Source of the DNA: Streptomyces fradiae
Lineage (GTDB): Bacteria; Actinomycetota; Actinomycetes; Streptomycetales; Streptomycetaceae
Direction of reading: 5' to 3'
Length of the DNA stretch: 64,000 nucleotides
NCBI RefSeq assembly: GCF_041270065.1
Contig: NZ_CP065958.1
Span: 2,604,001-2,668,000, forward strand
Within the stretch, counting starts at the first letter, position 1. Each line of letters begins with the position of its first letter. Under the pieces are notes generated by a model, which was not told the DNA's origin, made no database searches, and saw only the letters and a program-made list of their open reading frames with translations. Positions 42,155 to 50,144 of this stretch are shown one piece after another. A program made the translations under genes and the position numbers.

Positions 42155-42718
42155 TCAGCAGCCGGCGAGACGCGCGAGGTTCGTGGCCGCCTCGCGGAGC
42201 ACCGTGGTGCTTCTGTGGATGGCCGTGCCCCGGTCGACGAGCTTCTTCTTCTCCTCCTGCGAGGGGGTGATGAGCTCGACGGTGATGTACGGGGCGGTCG
42301 AGCCCATGCGGGCGGCACAGCCGGCGGGCAGTGTCGCCTTGGCCTCGTCGGGGCGCACCCAGCCCTTGAAGCCAGGGCCGAGGGGGACGGAATCCTTCCT
42401 GGGGCCGGAGTCGTGCAGCTCGTCCTGGATGATCAGGTTGAAGGTGCCTCGGGGGTAGTCGTTGTCGGGGTTGGCGCGCATCACGCCACACCCCTTGAAC
42501 ACCTTGAGCTCGCCCTTGCCCGGGCTCTCCCACTCCTCCGCGCTGACCTCGCCCCCCTTGCCGTCGTCGATCAGTTCCGCCGTCTGCCGGCTGAGCGCCC
42601 CGTAACACAAGGTCCGCGGCAGCGGCGGCTTCTCCTCCTCAGGCCAGAGGCTCGCCGTCACGACGGCTACCCCGGCGACGCCGAGCACGACGGTCAGCGG
42701 CAGCCACTTCTTGTCCAT
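42155..42718 (-). CDS. Membrane-anchored protein, tandem copy A
   Basis: 187 residues, paralogue of the gene at 41437. It has the same N-terminal helix (MDKKWLPLTVVLGVAGVAVV), the same four Cys and the same end (ATNLARLAGC). The variable stretches are the charged regions around residues 65-75 and 98-108. The ATG is 3 bases after the stop of the large WXG-type gene, so it is cotranscribed with it. Function unknown; it probably acts on the outer face of the cytoplasmic membrane. Confidence 0.78.
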   Translation of the reverse strand: MDKKWLPLTVVLGVAGVAVVTASLWPEEEKPPLPRTLCYGALSRQTAELIDDGKGGEVSAEEWESPGKGELKVFKGCGVMRANPDNDYPRGTFNLIIQDELHDSGPRKDSVPLGPGFKGWVRPDEAKATLPAGCAARMGSTAPYITVELITPSQEEKKKLVDRGTAIHRSTTVLREAATNLARLAGC

Positions 42719-42721
42719 CGG

Positions 42722-44968
42722 TCACTGTCCCATCGCCTTATCCGCTTCCCCCATGCCGTACGCATACCACTGCTCGGTGGTCGACTGGAGGCCGTCCTCG
42801 TACTCACCGGGGCTCGCGTCCAGCTCCTCCGGCGTGAGCCCGCGTTTCGTCGCCATCCCGCGCAGCAGGCGGTACATCTCCTGCTGACCCTCGTCGTAAT
42901 GCTTAATCATGTTGTCTCGGGTCGCGGCGTCGACCCTAGCGTTGTCGTTGTTCAGGGCCCCGCTCAGAGCCCAGTCCACCGTGCGCTGGACCCCGTCGCC
43001 GACGACCGGGATGGGGGTCAGCAGTCCGCCGACGACATGGTAGTTGACCATCTTGTTCCAGTTGTTGGCGTCCTTCTCCGCCTGCCCCATGTCGTAGATC
43101 ACGTCGCCGCGCACACCGTCGAGGTGCCCGAGCGCCGATGCCGACTGCTTGACCCAGGCCCGCAGCTCCTCGTCCTTCTCGCGGAAGGACTCCGCCGGGA
43201 AGTGGTTGAGCCCCTCGCCGATGACCACGCTCTGCGAGGCGTGGATGATCTTGTAGGCGTTGGGGTCCTCCGCTGTGGAGCGGATGATCCGGGTGAGGTC
43301 CCCCCGGTCGATCGTGAGCTCGTTGAAGTCGGTTGGCCCGTCCATCTTCTTGCCCAGGATCTGGTGCACGTCGGAGCCGTAGTCGGCGATCATGTCGGCC
43401 ATCGGCAGGCGCATGGAGACGGGGACGGCGCTCTGGTCCTTGCGGAGCGCCTCCGTGTACTCGCTCATCACCCGCTCGAAGATCGCGGTCTCGGCGCCGT
43501 CGTGGTGAGCGGGCACCGGGTGCAGCGGTGAACCAGGGACGCGGCCGGTGGACGCCGCCTCGAGCGCGAGGCCGAACTCGGCGCGGGCCGAGGTGTACTG
43601 GGTCTCCTCCGGCATCTTGCTCTCGACGTCACCCCCCGGCCACTTCCGCTCCTCCATGAAGTACTTCAGGTTGTCCGTGGTGTTCGGGTCGAAGTACGCG
43701 GTGGAGGCGGACGGGTTGCGGCTCATGGCGTTCAGCAGTCCCTTCATCGGGTCCTCCTGGGTGCCCTGCCAGTTCTTCATGTAGCCGTCGTACGGGTCGT
43801 CGGTGTTCGTCTCCCACTCGCGGATGGTGTCGGCGACCTCCGTCAGGAAGGCCTCGCTGAACACCGGGTCGCCCTCGTCCTTCTTCCAGGGCGAGGACTT
43901 CTCCTTGGGGTCCTTGTTCGGGTCGTAGACCTCGTAGGCGTCATTGTCCGCCGCCATCAGCTTCGTCAGCGTGCTCAGCCCCGTCGCCCCGCCTCCCAGC
44001 TGCCCCGGGTGCTGGTTCGGCAGGCCGTTGCCGTCACGTGCCAGGCCGATGAGGCGGTCGGTCCAGGCCGAGGTCATTCCGCCCGGGGAGCCGAGCGGGG
44101 AGTCGGGGCCGGTGGCGGTGGCGAGGCTGCCGGAGAACGCCTTGTAGAGGCGGGCGTCGGTGGCCGAGACCGAGCCGTCGCGGCCGCCGTGCTCCATGCT
44201 GCCGGCCAGGAGCAGGACCGCCTCCTGCCCGTCGCGGCCGTTGTAGCTGAGGTTGGTCATCAGCTCGGCGGCGAAGGCCGGGTGGTTCTTGCCGCCCTCG
44301 ACGAGGGTGAGGAGCCGCTCGCGCTCCTTGTCGTCGAGGTGCTCCCAGCGGGCGTACAGCTTGGCGGCCTCGCGTCCGTTCTCGGCCTGCTGCTTCTCCT
44401 CGGCGCGCATCTCCTTCGCCTCGGCGACACCGTTGATGTCGGTGCTGCCGAAGTCGTTGGGGTGGTTCTTGATCAGCGCGCGCAGGCCCCACGCGCACAG
44501 CTCGTCGGCCTCGTTCGCACGCTTCAGAATGCCTTCGAGCTTCTCCCTGAGGGCGTCGAACTGGGCCTCCGTGGCGATGGGCTCCGTGCTGTCCTTCGAT
44601 CGCCGATCGGGGTGGACCCGGTGGGAGAGCACACCGTTCGGGTAGATGGTGATGCCCGGCGGAGGGTTGTCGTACGCGTTCTTGAGGTCGTCCTGCGCGG
44701 ACTTGAGCAGGGTGTACGCGTCCTGGAGGAGGTCGCGCACGGACTCGGCCTCGGTGACGGCGTCATCGAACTCCTTGGCCGTCTTGGTGACGAACTCCTT
44801 CGTCACGGAGGCGTTCTCGCCGCGCCAGGTGGACTTGTCGGCCTTGGTCTTCATCGCCGACGCGTCGGTCTTCAGCTGCGTCAGCTTCGAGATCATCTGG
44901 GTCCACTGGGTGGCCGCGGTGTTCATCGGGCCGAGCTTGGCGTTCAGGAGTTGCTCGAACGTGGGCAT
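42722..44968 (-). CDS. Large WXG-motif protein (DUF6571-like), T7SS-type
   Basis: 748 residues. The first ~100 are helical and ESX-like, with W48-R-G50 as the WXG turn between helices (SAMKTKADKS-WRG-ENASVTKEF). A long mostly alpha-helical domain follows, including AFAAELMTNLSYNGRDGQEAV, LMAADNDAYEVYDPN and VVGGLLTPIPVVGDGVQRTVDWAL. It resembles uncharacterised Streptomyces proteins annotated as DUF6571; that name is from memory. No nuclease or lysis motif was found. It lies between a small WXG-like gene and membrane-protein genes. Secretion by a type VII system is inferred from the N-terminus; no eccC-type ATPase is in the window. Confidence 0.8.
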   Translation of the reverse strand: MPTFEQLLNAKLGPMNTAATQWTQMISKLTQLKTDASAMKTKADKSTWRGENASVTKEFVTKTAKEFDDAVTEAESVRDLLQDAYTLLKSAQDDLKNAYDNPPPGITIYPNGVLSHRVHPDRRSKDSTEPIATEAQFDALREKLEGILKRANEADELCAWGLRALIKNHPNDFGSTDINGVAEAKEMRAEEKQQAENGREAAKLYARWEHLDDKERERLLTLVEGGKNHPAFAAELMTNLSYNGRDGQEAVLLLAGSMEHGGRDGSVSATDARLYKAFSGSLATATGPDSPLGSPGGMTSAWTDRLIGLARDGNGLPNQHPGQLGGGATGLSTLTKLMAADNDAYEVYDPNKDPKEKSSPWKKDEGDPVFSEAFLTEVADTIREWETNTDDPYDGYMKNWQGTQEDPMKGLLNAMSRNPSASTAYFDPNTTDNLKYFMEERKWPGGDVESKMPEETQYTSARAEFGLALEAASTGRVPGSPLHPVPAHHDGAETAIFERVMSEYTEALRKDQSAVPVSMRLPMADMIADYGSDVHQILGKKMDGPTDFNELTIDRGDLTRIIRSTAEDPNAYKIIHASQSVVIGEGLNHFPAESFREKDEELRAWVKQSASALGHLDGVRGDVIYDMGQAEKDANNWNKMVNYHVVGGLLTPIPVVGDGVQRTVDWALSGALNNDNARVDAATRDNMIKHYDEGQQEMYRLLRGMATKRGLTPEELDASPGEYEDGLQSTTEQWYAYGMGEADKAMGQ

Positions 44969-44983
44969 GTCTGGCTCGGCTCC

Positions 44984-45454
44984 TTACCGGAAGTACTTGT
45001 CGATCTGGGACGCGGGCACGGCGGCGTCGACGTTCGGCGGGACCGGGCCGAGGATGCGCATCTGGGCGGCGATCCAGTCGTCGTCCGCCTTGGCGGACTT
45101 CTTGGTGTAGTTCAGGTGGTTGGAGATGTGCGCGCAGGCCTGGAGCAGCGTCTTGACCTGTGTCTCCCAGGTCTTGTTCACCTCCGTGAGCGCGGCGCCC
45201 GAGTCGAAGCCGTCGCCCTTCAGACTCGTGCCCGCGGTCTCGCTCGCCGTGTCCGCGTGCTTGCCGCCCGTCTGCAGGCCGTTGAACAGGCCGTACGCGG
45301 CGTGGCCGATCTCGCCCAGGTCGTCGTCCTCGACCACATAGTCCGCCGAACCCTTCGCGGCCGGCGCTGCGTGCCCCCCTCCCGCGTCGGGAAGCTGGTT
45401 GAGCCGCGTCGCGACAGCCGCCTTCTCCGCGGCCCACTCGTCCTCGAACGACAT
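44984..45454 (-). CDS. Small helical WXG-like partner protein
   Basis: 156 residues from ATG 45454. Predicted helical region GAALTEVNKTWETQVKTLLQACAHISNHL (seen from ~90) resembles the second half of WXG100-type proteins, and MSFEDEWAAEKAAVATRLNQL begins the protein. It ends in PASQIDKYFR, a Y-rich C-terminus that could act in export. First gene of the minus-strand set, 15 bases before the large WXG gene, so probably its chaperone or co-secreted partner. Not a recognised named family. Confidence 0.72.
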   Translation of the reverse strand: MSFEDEWAAEKAAVATRLNQLPDAGGGHAAPAAKGSADYVVEDDDLGEIGHAAYGLFNGLQTGGKHADTASETAGTSLKGDGFDSGAALTEVNKTWETQVKTLLQACAHISNHLNYTKKSAKADDDWIAAQMRILGPVPPNVDAAVPASQIDKYFR

Positions 45455-45617
45455 TCCCGATACCCCCGTGTCTGAAATCCGAACGGCCGTTCTTCCCCCG
45501 CACGTTACCGATGCGGTCCCCACACCGACCACTGAGGGCTGATCATTTCTGCTGGTTCTTCACGTTCCCGGCCCTTGACGCCCCGATGACCGCGGCCTTA
45601 CGTTCCTCCCAACACAA

Positions 45618-45632
45618 TAGGAAACCTTCCTA
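45618..45632. promoter_or_regulatory. CsnR (ROK) operator
   Basis: TAGGAA-ACC-TTCCTA is a perfect 6+3+6 palindrome, ending 24 bases before the csnR GTG. It resembles the GGAAA-N-TTCC type palindrome I recall for CsnR targets, and it would give autorepression of the operon. Confidence 0.75.
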
Positions 45633-45656
45633 ACAGTACACAGACAGGTGGGCGTC

Positions 45657-46880
45657 GTGGCCGGTACGAGTACGGGAGCAGCCGGGACGCCCGGGACGCC
45701 GCGGGTGTTGCGGGCCATGAATGATCGGGCCGCGCTGGATCTGCTGCTCGCGCACGGGCCGTTGTCGCGGACGCGGATCGGGAAGCTGACCGGGTTGTCG
45801 AAGCCGACGGCGTCGCAGCTCCTCGCCCGACTCGAAGCCGCCGGGCTCGTCGTGGTGACCGGGACGACCGAGGGGCGGCCGGGGCCGAACGCGCAGCTTT
45901 ACGGGGTGAATCCGCGGGCCGCGTACGCCGCCGGGCTCGACGTCACGCCCGAGGGGATCCGCGCGGCGGTCGCCGATGTGACCGGCGCCGTGGTCGGGGA
46001 GTTCGCGGTGGCGACGCCCGGGCGCGGGGCCGAGGACGTGGTGCGGCAGGTGGTCGACGCGCTCGGCGGGGCCGTGAAGGCCGCCGGGCTCGCCCTCGGG
46101 GACGTACACCGCGTGGTCATCGGCACGCCCGGCGCCTTCGACCCGGCCACCGGGCGGCTGCGGTACGCCTCGCACCTGCCGGGCTGGCACTCCCCCACGC
46201 TGCTCGAGGAGCTGGCCGTCGCGCTGCCGATGCCCTTCGAGTACGAGAACGACGTCAACCTGGTCGCCCTCGCCGAGCAGCGGCTCGGCGCCGCCCGCGA
46301 CCACGAGAACTTCGTGCTGCTGTGGAACGAGGGCGGCGTCGGCGCCGCGCTCGTCCTCGGCGGGCGGCTGCACCGCGGGTTCACCGGCGGCGCCGGCGAG
46401 GTCGGCTTCCTGCCGGTGCCCGGCACCCCGCTCGTACGGCAGGTCGCCAAGGCCAACTCCGGCGGCTTCCAGGAGCTCGCCGGCGTGCAGTCGGTGCCCC
46501 GGATCGCCAAGGCCTGCGGGATCGACACCCGCGAGCAGCCGTACGTCGAGACCGCGGCCCGGCTGCTCGCCGAGGCCGCCGAGCGGCACGCCGAGGACGA
46601 GCGGTACGCCGCGCTCCTCGACACCTACGCCGAGCGCCTGGCCACCGGGCTCGCCGCCCTCGTCGCCGTGCTCGACCCCGAGCTGATCGTGCTGTCCGGC
46701 CTCGCCATCAGCCCCGGCGGCGAGCCGCTGCGCTCCCGCGTCCAGGCCCAGCTCGCCGATCTGGCCGCCTCCCGGCCCCGGCTCGTCCTCGCCGCCGTCG
46801 ACCGCGACCCGGTGCTCCGCGGCGCCCTCGAATCCGCCCTCGCCGCCACCCGCGACGAGGTCTTCGACACGTCCAGGTAG
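45657..46880 (+). CDS. csnR: ROK-family repressor of the chitosan-oligosaccharide operon (CsnR-like)
   Basis: 407 residues from GTG 45657 (AGGTGG 5 bases upstream; an in-frame GTG at 45648 has no site). The N-terminal winged helix (LLLAHGPLSRTRIGKLTGLSKPTASQLLARLE, residues ~30-60) is followed by a ROK sugar-kinase-like domain. The zinc-binding Cys-rich loop of catalytic ROK kinases is absent; instead GFLPVPGTPLVRQVAKANSGG appears, typical for a regulator. It heads an operon of transporter, GH4 and kinase genes, and the operator at 45618-45632 supports autorepression. Glucosamine oligomers or their products are the expected inducers. Confidence 0.9.
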   Translation: MAGTSTGAAGTPGTPRVLRAMNDRAALDLLLAHGPLSRTRIGKLTGLSKPTASQLLARLEAAGLVVVTGTTEGRPGPNAQLYGVNPRAAYAAGLDVTPEGIRAAVADVTGAVVGEFAVATPGRGAEDVVRQVVDALGGAVKAAGLALGDVHRVVIGTPGAFDPATGRLRYASHLPGWHSPTLLEELAVALPMPFEYENDVNLVALAEQRLGAARDHENFVLLWNEGGVGAALVLGGRLHRGFTGGAGEVGFLPVPGTPLVRQVAKANSGGFQELAGVQSVPRIAKACGIDTREQPYVETAARLLAEAAERHAEDERYAALLDTYAERLATGLAALVAVLDPELIVLSGLAISPGGEPLRSRVQAQLADLAASRPRLVLAAVDRDPVLRGALESALAATRDEVFDTSR

Positions 46881-46928
46881 TCCCAGAAAGCCACAACCAC
46901 CCCGTCCCCGTTCCAGGGAGATTCCGCC

Positions 46929-48278
46929 ATGCCCGCACCGCGCCGACACCGCAGACTCGCCGCCGCCCTCGCCGCCACCACGTCCGTCGCGCTCTTCGCC
47001 GCCGCCTGTACCGGCTCCGCGAACAACGGCGCCACCGACGACCCCAACGCGCAGACGACAATCACCTTCTGGCACGGCTGGTCCGCCCCCTCCGAGGTGC
47101 AGGCCATCAACGACAACATCAAGCGCTTCGAGAAGGCCCACCCCAACATCAAGGTGAACGTCGTCGGCAACATCAACGACGACAAGCTCAACCAGGCGCT
47201 GCGCACCGGCGGTTCGAAGGGGCCCGACGTGGTCTCCTCCTTCACCACGTCGAACATAGGCAAGTTCTGCTCGTCCGGGGCCTTCGCCGACCTCCAGCCC
47301 TTCATAGCCAAGTCCAAGCTGGAACTCGACAAGATCATCCCCAAGACGCTCCTGGACTACACCCAGTTCGAGGGCAAGCGCTGCGCGCTGCCGCTGCTCA
47401 CCGACGCGTACGGCCTCTACTACAACAAGACCGCCTTCAAGGCGGCCGGTCTCGACCCCGAGAAGCCCCCGAAGACCTACTCCGAGCTGCTCGCCGCCGC
47501 CAAGGCGCTCACCAAGCCCAAGGGCGACGGCTACGCGCAGCTCGGCTTCATGCCGAACTACCGCGGCTACGAGACCACCACCGAGCACTACCTGGGCAGT
47601 TGGGGCCCGGCGTACTTCGACGCCAGCGGCAGGTCGACGGTCGGCACCGACGCCGGCGTGGCCGAGATGATGACCGTGCAGAAGAAGATGGTCGACGAGC
47701 TCGGCGGCTACGCCAAGCTGGAGAAGTTCCGTACCACCTTCGGCGACGAGTGGGGCGCCAAGCACCCCTTCCACACCGGCCAGGTCGCCATGCAGCTCGA
47801 CGGCGAGTGGCGGCTCGGCATGGCCACCGACGCCAAGGCCGCCTTCGACATCGGCGTCGCCCCGATGCCCGTCCCGGACGCGCAGGCCGCCGACTACGGC
47901 AAGGGCTATCTCTCCGGCACGGTCATGGGCATCGCCCCGCAGAGCAAGAAGCAGAACGCCGCCTGGGAACTGGTCAAGTTCATGACCACGGACACCGAGG
48001 CCGTCGTCGCCTTCGCCAACGGCATCCGCAACGTGCCCTCCACCTTCGAGGCGCTGAAGTCCCCGAACCTGAAGTTCGACCCGCGCTTCAAGACCTTCCT
48101 CGACATCGCGCAGCACCCGAAGTCCAACACCGCGGCAGGGGCCGTCAACGGCGCCACCTACCTCAACACCCTCCAGGACTTCGCCGTGCAGTACGAGAAG
48201 GGCGAGGTGACCGACCTGAAGGGCGGGCTGCAGAAGACCGCCGAGCAGATCGACACCGACATCGCCAAGGCGAAGTAG
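46929..48278 (+). CDS. csnE: Sugar ABC transporter binding lipoprotein (CsnE-like)
   Basis: 449-residue extracellular solute-binding protein, family 1. The signal peptide ends in a lipobox LFAAAC with lipidated C27. The mature protein begins with a spacer (TGSANNGATDDPNAQ) and then TTITFWHGWSAPSEVQAINDNIKRF, the standard start of oligosaccharide binders. GEWRLGMATDAKAAFDIGVAPMP is the conserved central part. In the csn operon it should bind glucosamine oligosaccharides for CsnFG. Ribosome binding site AGGGAG upstream of ATG 46929. No ATPase is encoded here; MsiK, shared by many Streptomyces sugar importers, would serve. Confidence 0.92.
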   Translation: MPAPRRHRRLAAALAATTSVALFAAACTGSANNGATDDPNAQTTITFWHGWSAPSEVQAINDNIKRFEKAHPNIKVNVVGNINDDKLNQALRTGGSKGPDVVSSFTTSNIGKFCSSGAFADLQPFIAKSKLELDKIIPKTLLDYTQFEGKRCALPLLTDAYGLYYNKTAFKAAGLDPEKPPKTYSELLAAAKALTKPKGDGYAQLGFMPNYRGYETTTEHYLGSWGPAYFDASGRSTVGTDAGVAEMMTVQKKMVDELGGYAKLEKFRTTFGDEWGAKHPFHTGQVAMQLDGEWRLGMATDAKAAFDIGVAPMPVPDAQAADYGKGYLSGTVMGIAPQSKKQNAAWELVKFMTTDTEAVVAFANGIRNVPSTFEALKSPNLKFDPRFKTFLDIAQHPKSNTAAGAVNGATYLNTLQDFAVQYEKGEVTDLKGGLQKTAEQIDTDIAKAK

Positions 48279-48283
48279 GCGCG

Positions 48284-49228
48284 ATGACCAGTACGATCAC
48301 CCTCCGCTCGAAGCGCCGGCGCGCGGCGCTTCGTACCGCGGCCTTCCTCTCCCCGTGGCTCATCGGGTTCGCGGTCTTCTTCGCGTACCCCCTCGTGTCC
48401 ACCGTCTACTTCTCCTTCATGGACTACGACGGTTTCCGGCCGCCGACCTTCAGCGGCCTGACCAACTGGACGTACGTCTTCCGGGACTACCCGCTGTTCT
48501 GGCCGGCGCTCCGCAACACCCTCTGGCTCGTCGTGGTGATGACCGCCTGCCGGGTCGTCTTCGGACTCGGCGTCGGCCTGCTCATCACGAAGATCAAGAC
48601 CGGCGCCGGAGTCTTCCGGACCCTCTTCTACCTGCCCTACCTGGCCCCGCCGGTCGCCGCCACGCTCGCCTTCGTCTTCCTCCTCAACCCCGGCACCGGC
48701 CCGGTCAACGCGATCCTCGAAGGCCTCGGCGTCCCGGCCCCCGCCTGGTACAACGACCCCGCCTGGTCGAAGCCCGCGCTCACCATGCTCGCGGTGTGGG
48801 GCGTCGGCGACCTCATGGTCATCTTCATGGCCGCGCTGCTCGACGTACCGAAGGAGCAGTACGAGGCGGCCGAGCTCGACGGGGCCTCGGCCTTCCAGCG
48901 CTTCCGCTACGTCACGCTGCCGAACATCTCGCCCATCGTGATGTTCGCCGTGGTCACCGGGATCATCCAGGCGATGCAGTACTACACCCAGCCGCTCGTG
49001 GCCGGGAAGGTCGCCTCCGGCGTCATCGGCGGCTCCGGACAGTCCTTCGAACCCGGCTACCCGGACAAGTCCACGCTGACCCTGCCGCAGCTCGTCTACA
49101 ACCTCGGCTTCCAGCGCTTCGACTACGGCGCCGCCTGCGCCACCGCCCTGATCCTCTTCGCCCTGGCCATGGTCTTCACCCTGCTGCTCATGCGCCGCCG
49201 CGGCGGTCTCGTCCAGGCAGGTGACTGA
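48284..49228 (+). CDS. csnF: Sugar ABC transporter permease (CsnF-like)
   Basis: 314 residues from ATG 48284, 5 bases after the binding-protein stop. Six hydrophobic helices, starting with ALRTAAFLSPWLIGFAVFFA, of the MalF/UgpA type. The ATPase-contact EAA loop is YEAAELDGASAFQRFRYVTLP. A periplasmic-side segment with VIGGSGQSFEPGYPDKSTLT is larger than usual. It pairs with the permease 3 bases downstream. Confidence 0.94.
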   Translation: MTSTITLRSKRRRAALRTAAFLSPWLIGFAVFFAYPLVSTVYFSFMDYDGFRPPTFSGLTNWTYVFRDYPLFWPALRNTLWLVVVMTACRVVFGLGVGLLITKIKTGAGVFRTLFYLPYLAPPVAATLAFVFLLNPGTGPVNAILEGLGVPAPAWYNDPAWSKPALTMLAVWGVGDLMVIFMAALLDVPKEQYEAAELDGASAFQRFRYVTLPNISPIVMFAVVTGIIQAMQYYTQPLVAGKVASGVIGGSGQSFEPGYPDKSTLTLPQLVYNLGFQRFDYGAACATALILFALAMVFTLLLMRRRGGLVQAGD

Positions 49229-49231
49229 ACC

Positions 49232-50137
49232 ATGAGCCAGACCCTCGAAGCACCCGAACTCGCGCCCGCCGAGCGGAAGTCCGCCGGCACCCCGGCCGCC
49301 CGCGCCGCCCGCCGCAAGGCGGTCCTGCGCTGGATCGCCGTCCACGCGCTCGGCATCGCCGCCGCGCTGTTCTTCGTCCTCCCCTTCGTCTTCGTGCTGC
49401 TCACCTCGCTGATGAGCGACCAGCAGACGCTCACCCGCGACCTCGTCCCCGCCACCTGGGAGTGGGACAACTACACGGCGGTGCTCGACACCCCGGGCTT
49501 CCTCACCTGGTGGCGCAACACCCTGCTGTACGCGGGCCTCGGCACCGTCCTCACCGTGGTGTCGTCGGTCCCGGTCGCGTACGCCCTCGCCAAGTTCCGC
49601 TTCCGCGGCAGCCGGCTGGCGCTCATGCTGGTCATCTCGATGATGATGCTGCCGCCGCAGGTCGTCGTCATCCCGATGTACCTGTTCTGGGCGAAGCAGC
49701 TGGACCTGTCCGGCACGCTGTGGCCGCTGATCATCCCGATGGCCTTCGGCGACGCCTTCTCCATCTTCCTGCTGCGCCAGTTCCTGCTGACCATCCCGAA
49801 CGAATACCTCGACGCCGCCCGCGTCGACGGCTGCGGCGAACTGCGCACCCTGCTGCGGATCGTGCTGCCGATGGCGAAGCCCGGCATCGCCGCCGTCGCG
49901 CTCTTCCAGTTCTTCGCTGCCTGGAACGACTACTTCGGGCCGCAGATCTACGCCTCCGAGAACCCGGCCGCCTGGACCCTGAGCTACGGCCTGGAGTCCT
50001 TCAAGGGCGCGCACCACACCGACTGGAATCTGACCATGGCCGCGACCGTCCTGGTCATGGCCCCCGTGATCCTCGTCTTCTTCTTCGCCCAGAAGGCATT
50101 CGTCGAGGGCGTCACACTGACCGGAGTGAAGGGCTGA
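49232..50137 (+). CDS. csnG: Sugar ABC transporter permease (CsnG-like)
   Basis: 301 residues, MalG/UgpE-type inner-membrane subunit with six helices. The EAA loop is LDAARVDGCGELRTLLRIVLP. A 35-residue hydrophilic N-terminus precedes the first helix (AVHALGIAAALFFVLPFVFVLL region). It follows csnF by 3 bases and precedes the GH4 gene by 7, so it is tightly embedded in the operon. Confidence 0.94.
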   Translation: MSQTLEAPELAPAERKSAGTPAARAARRKAVLRWIAVHALGIAAALFFVLPFVFVLLTSLMSDQQTLTRDLVPATWEWDNYTAVLDTPGFLTWWRNTLLYAGLGTVLTVVSSVPVAYALAKFRFRGSRLALMLVISMMMLPPQVVVIPMYLFWAKQLDLSGTLWPLIIPMAFGDAFSIFLLRQFLLTIPNEYLDAARVDGCGELRTLLRIVLPMAKPGIAAVALFQFFAAWNDYFGPQIYASENPAAWTLSYGLESFKGAHHTDWNLTMAATVLVMAPVILVFFFAQKAFVEGVTLTGVKG

Positions 50138-50144
50138 CTGTTCA

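Larger units (their letters stand above)
41437..42768 (-). repeat. Tandem duplication, period about 715 bases
   Basis: Two consecutive units each hold the last codons of a WXG-type gene (ending ADKAMGQ, stops at 42722 and 42007) followed by a full membrane-protein gene (42155 and 41437). Start-codon regions GTCCATCGGTCACTGTCCCA are identical. The units have diverged moderately. Confidence 0.85.

Noticed and set aside
46322..48283. Long in-frame 5' extension of the first csn permease
   Set aside because: Overlaps csnR and csnE with Arg/Pro-rich sequence; the permease begins properly at ATG 48284.
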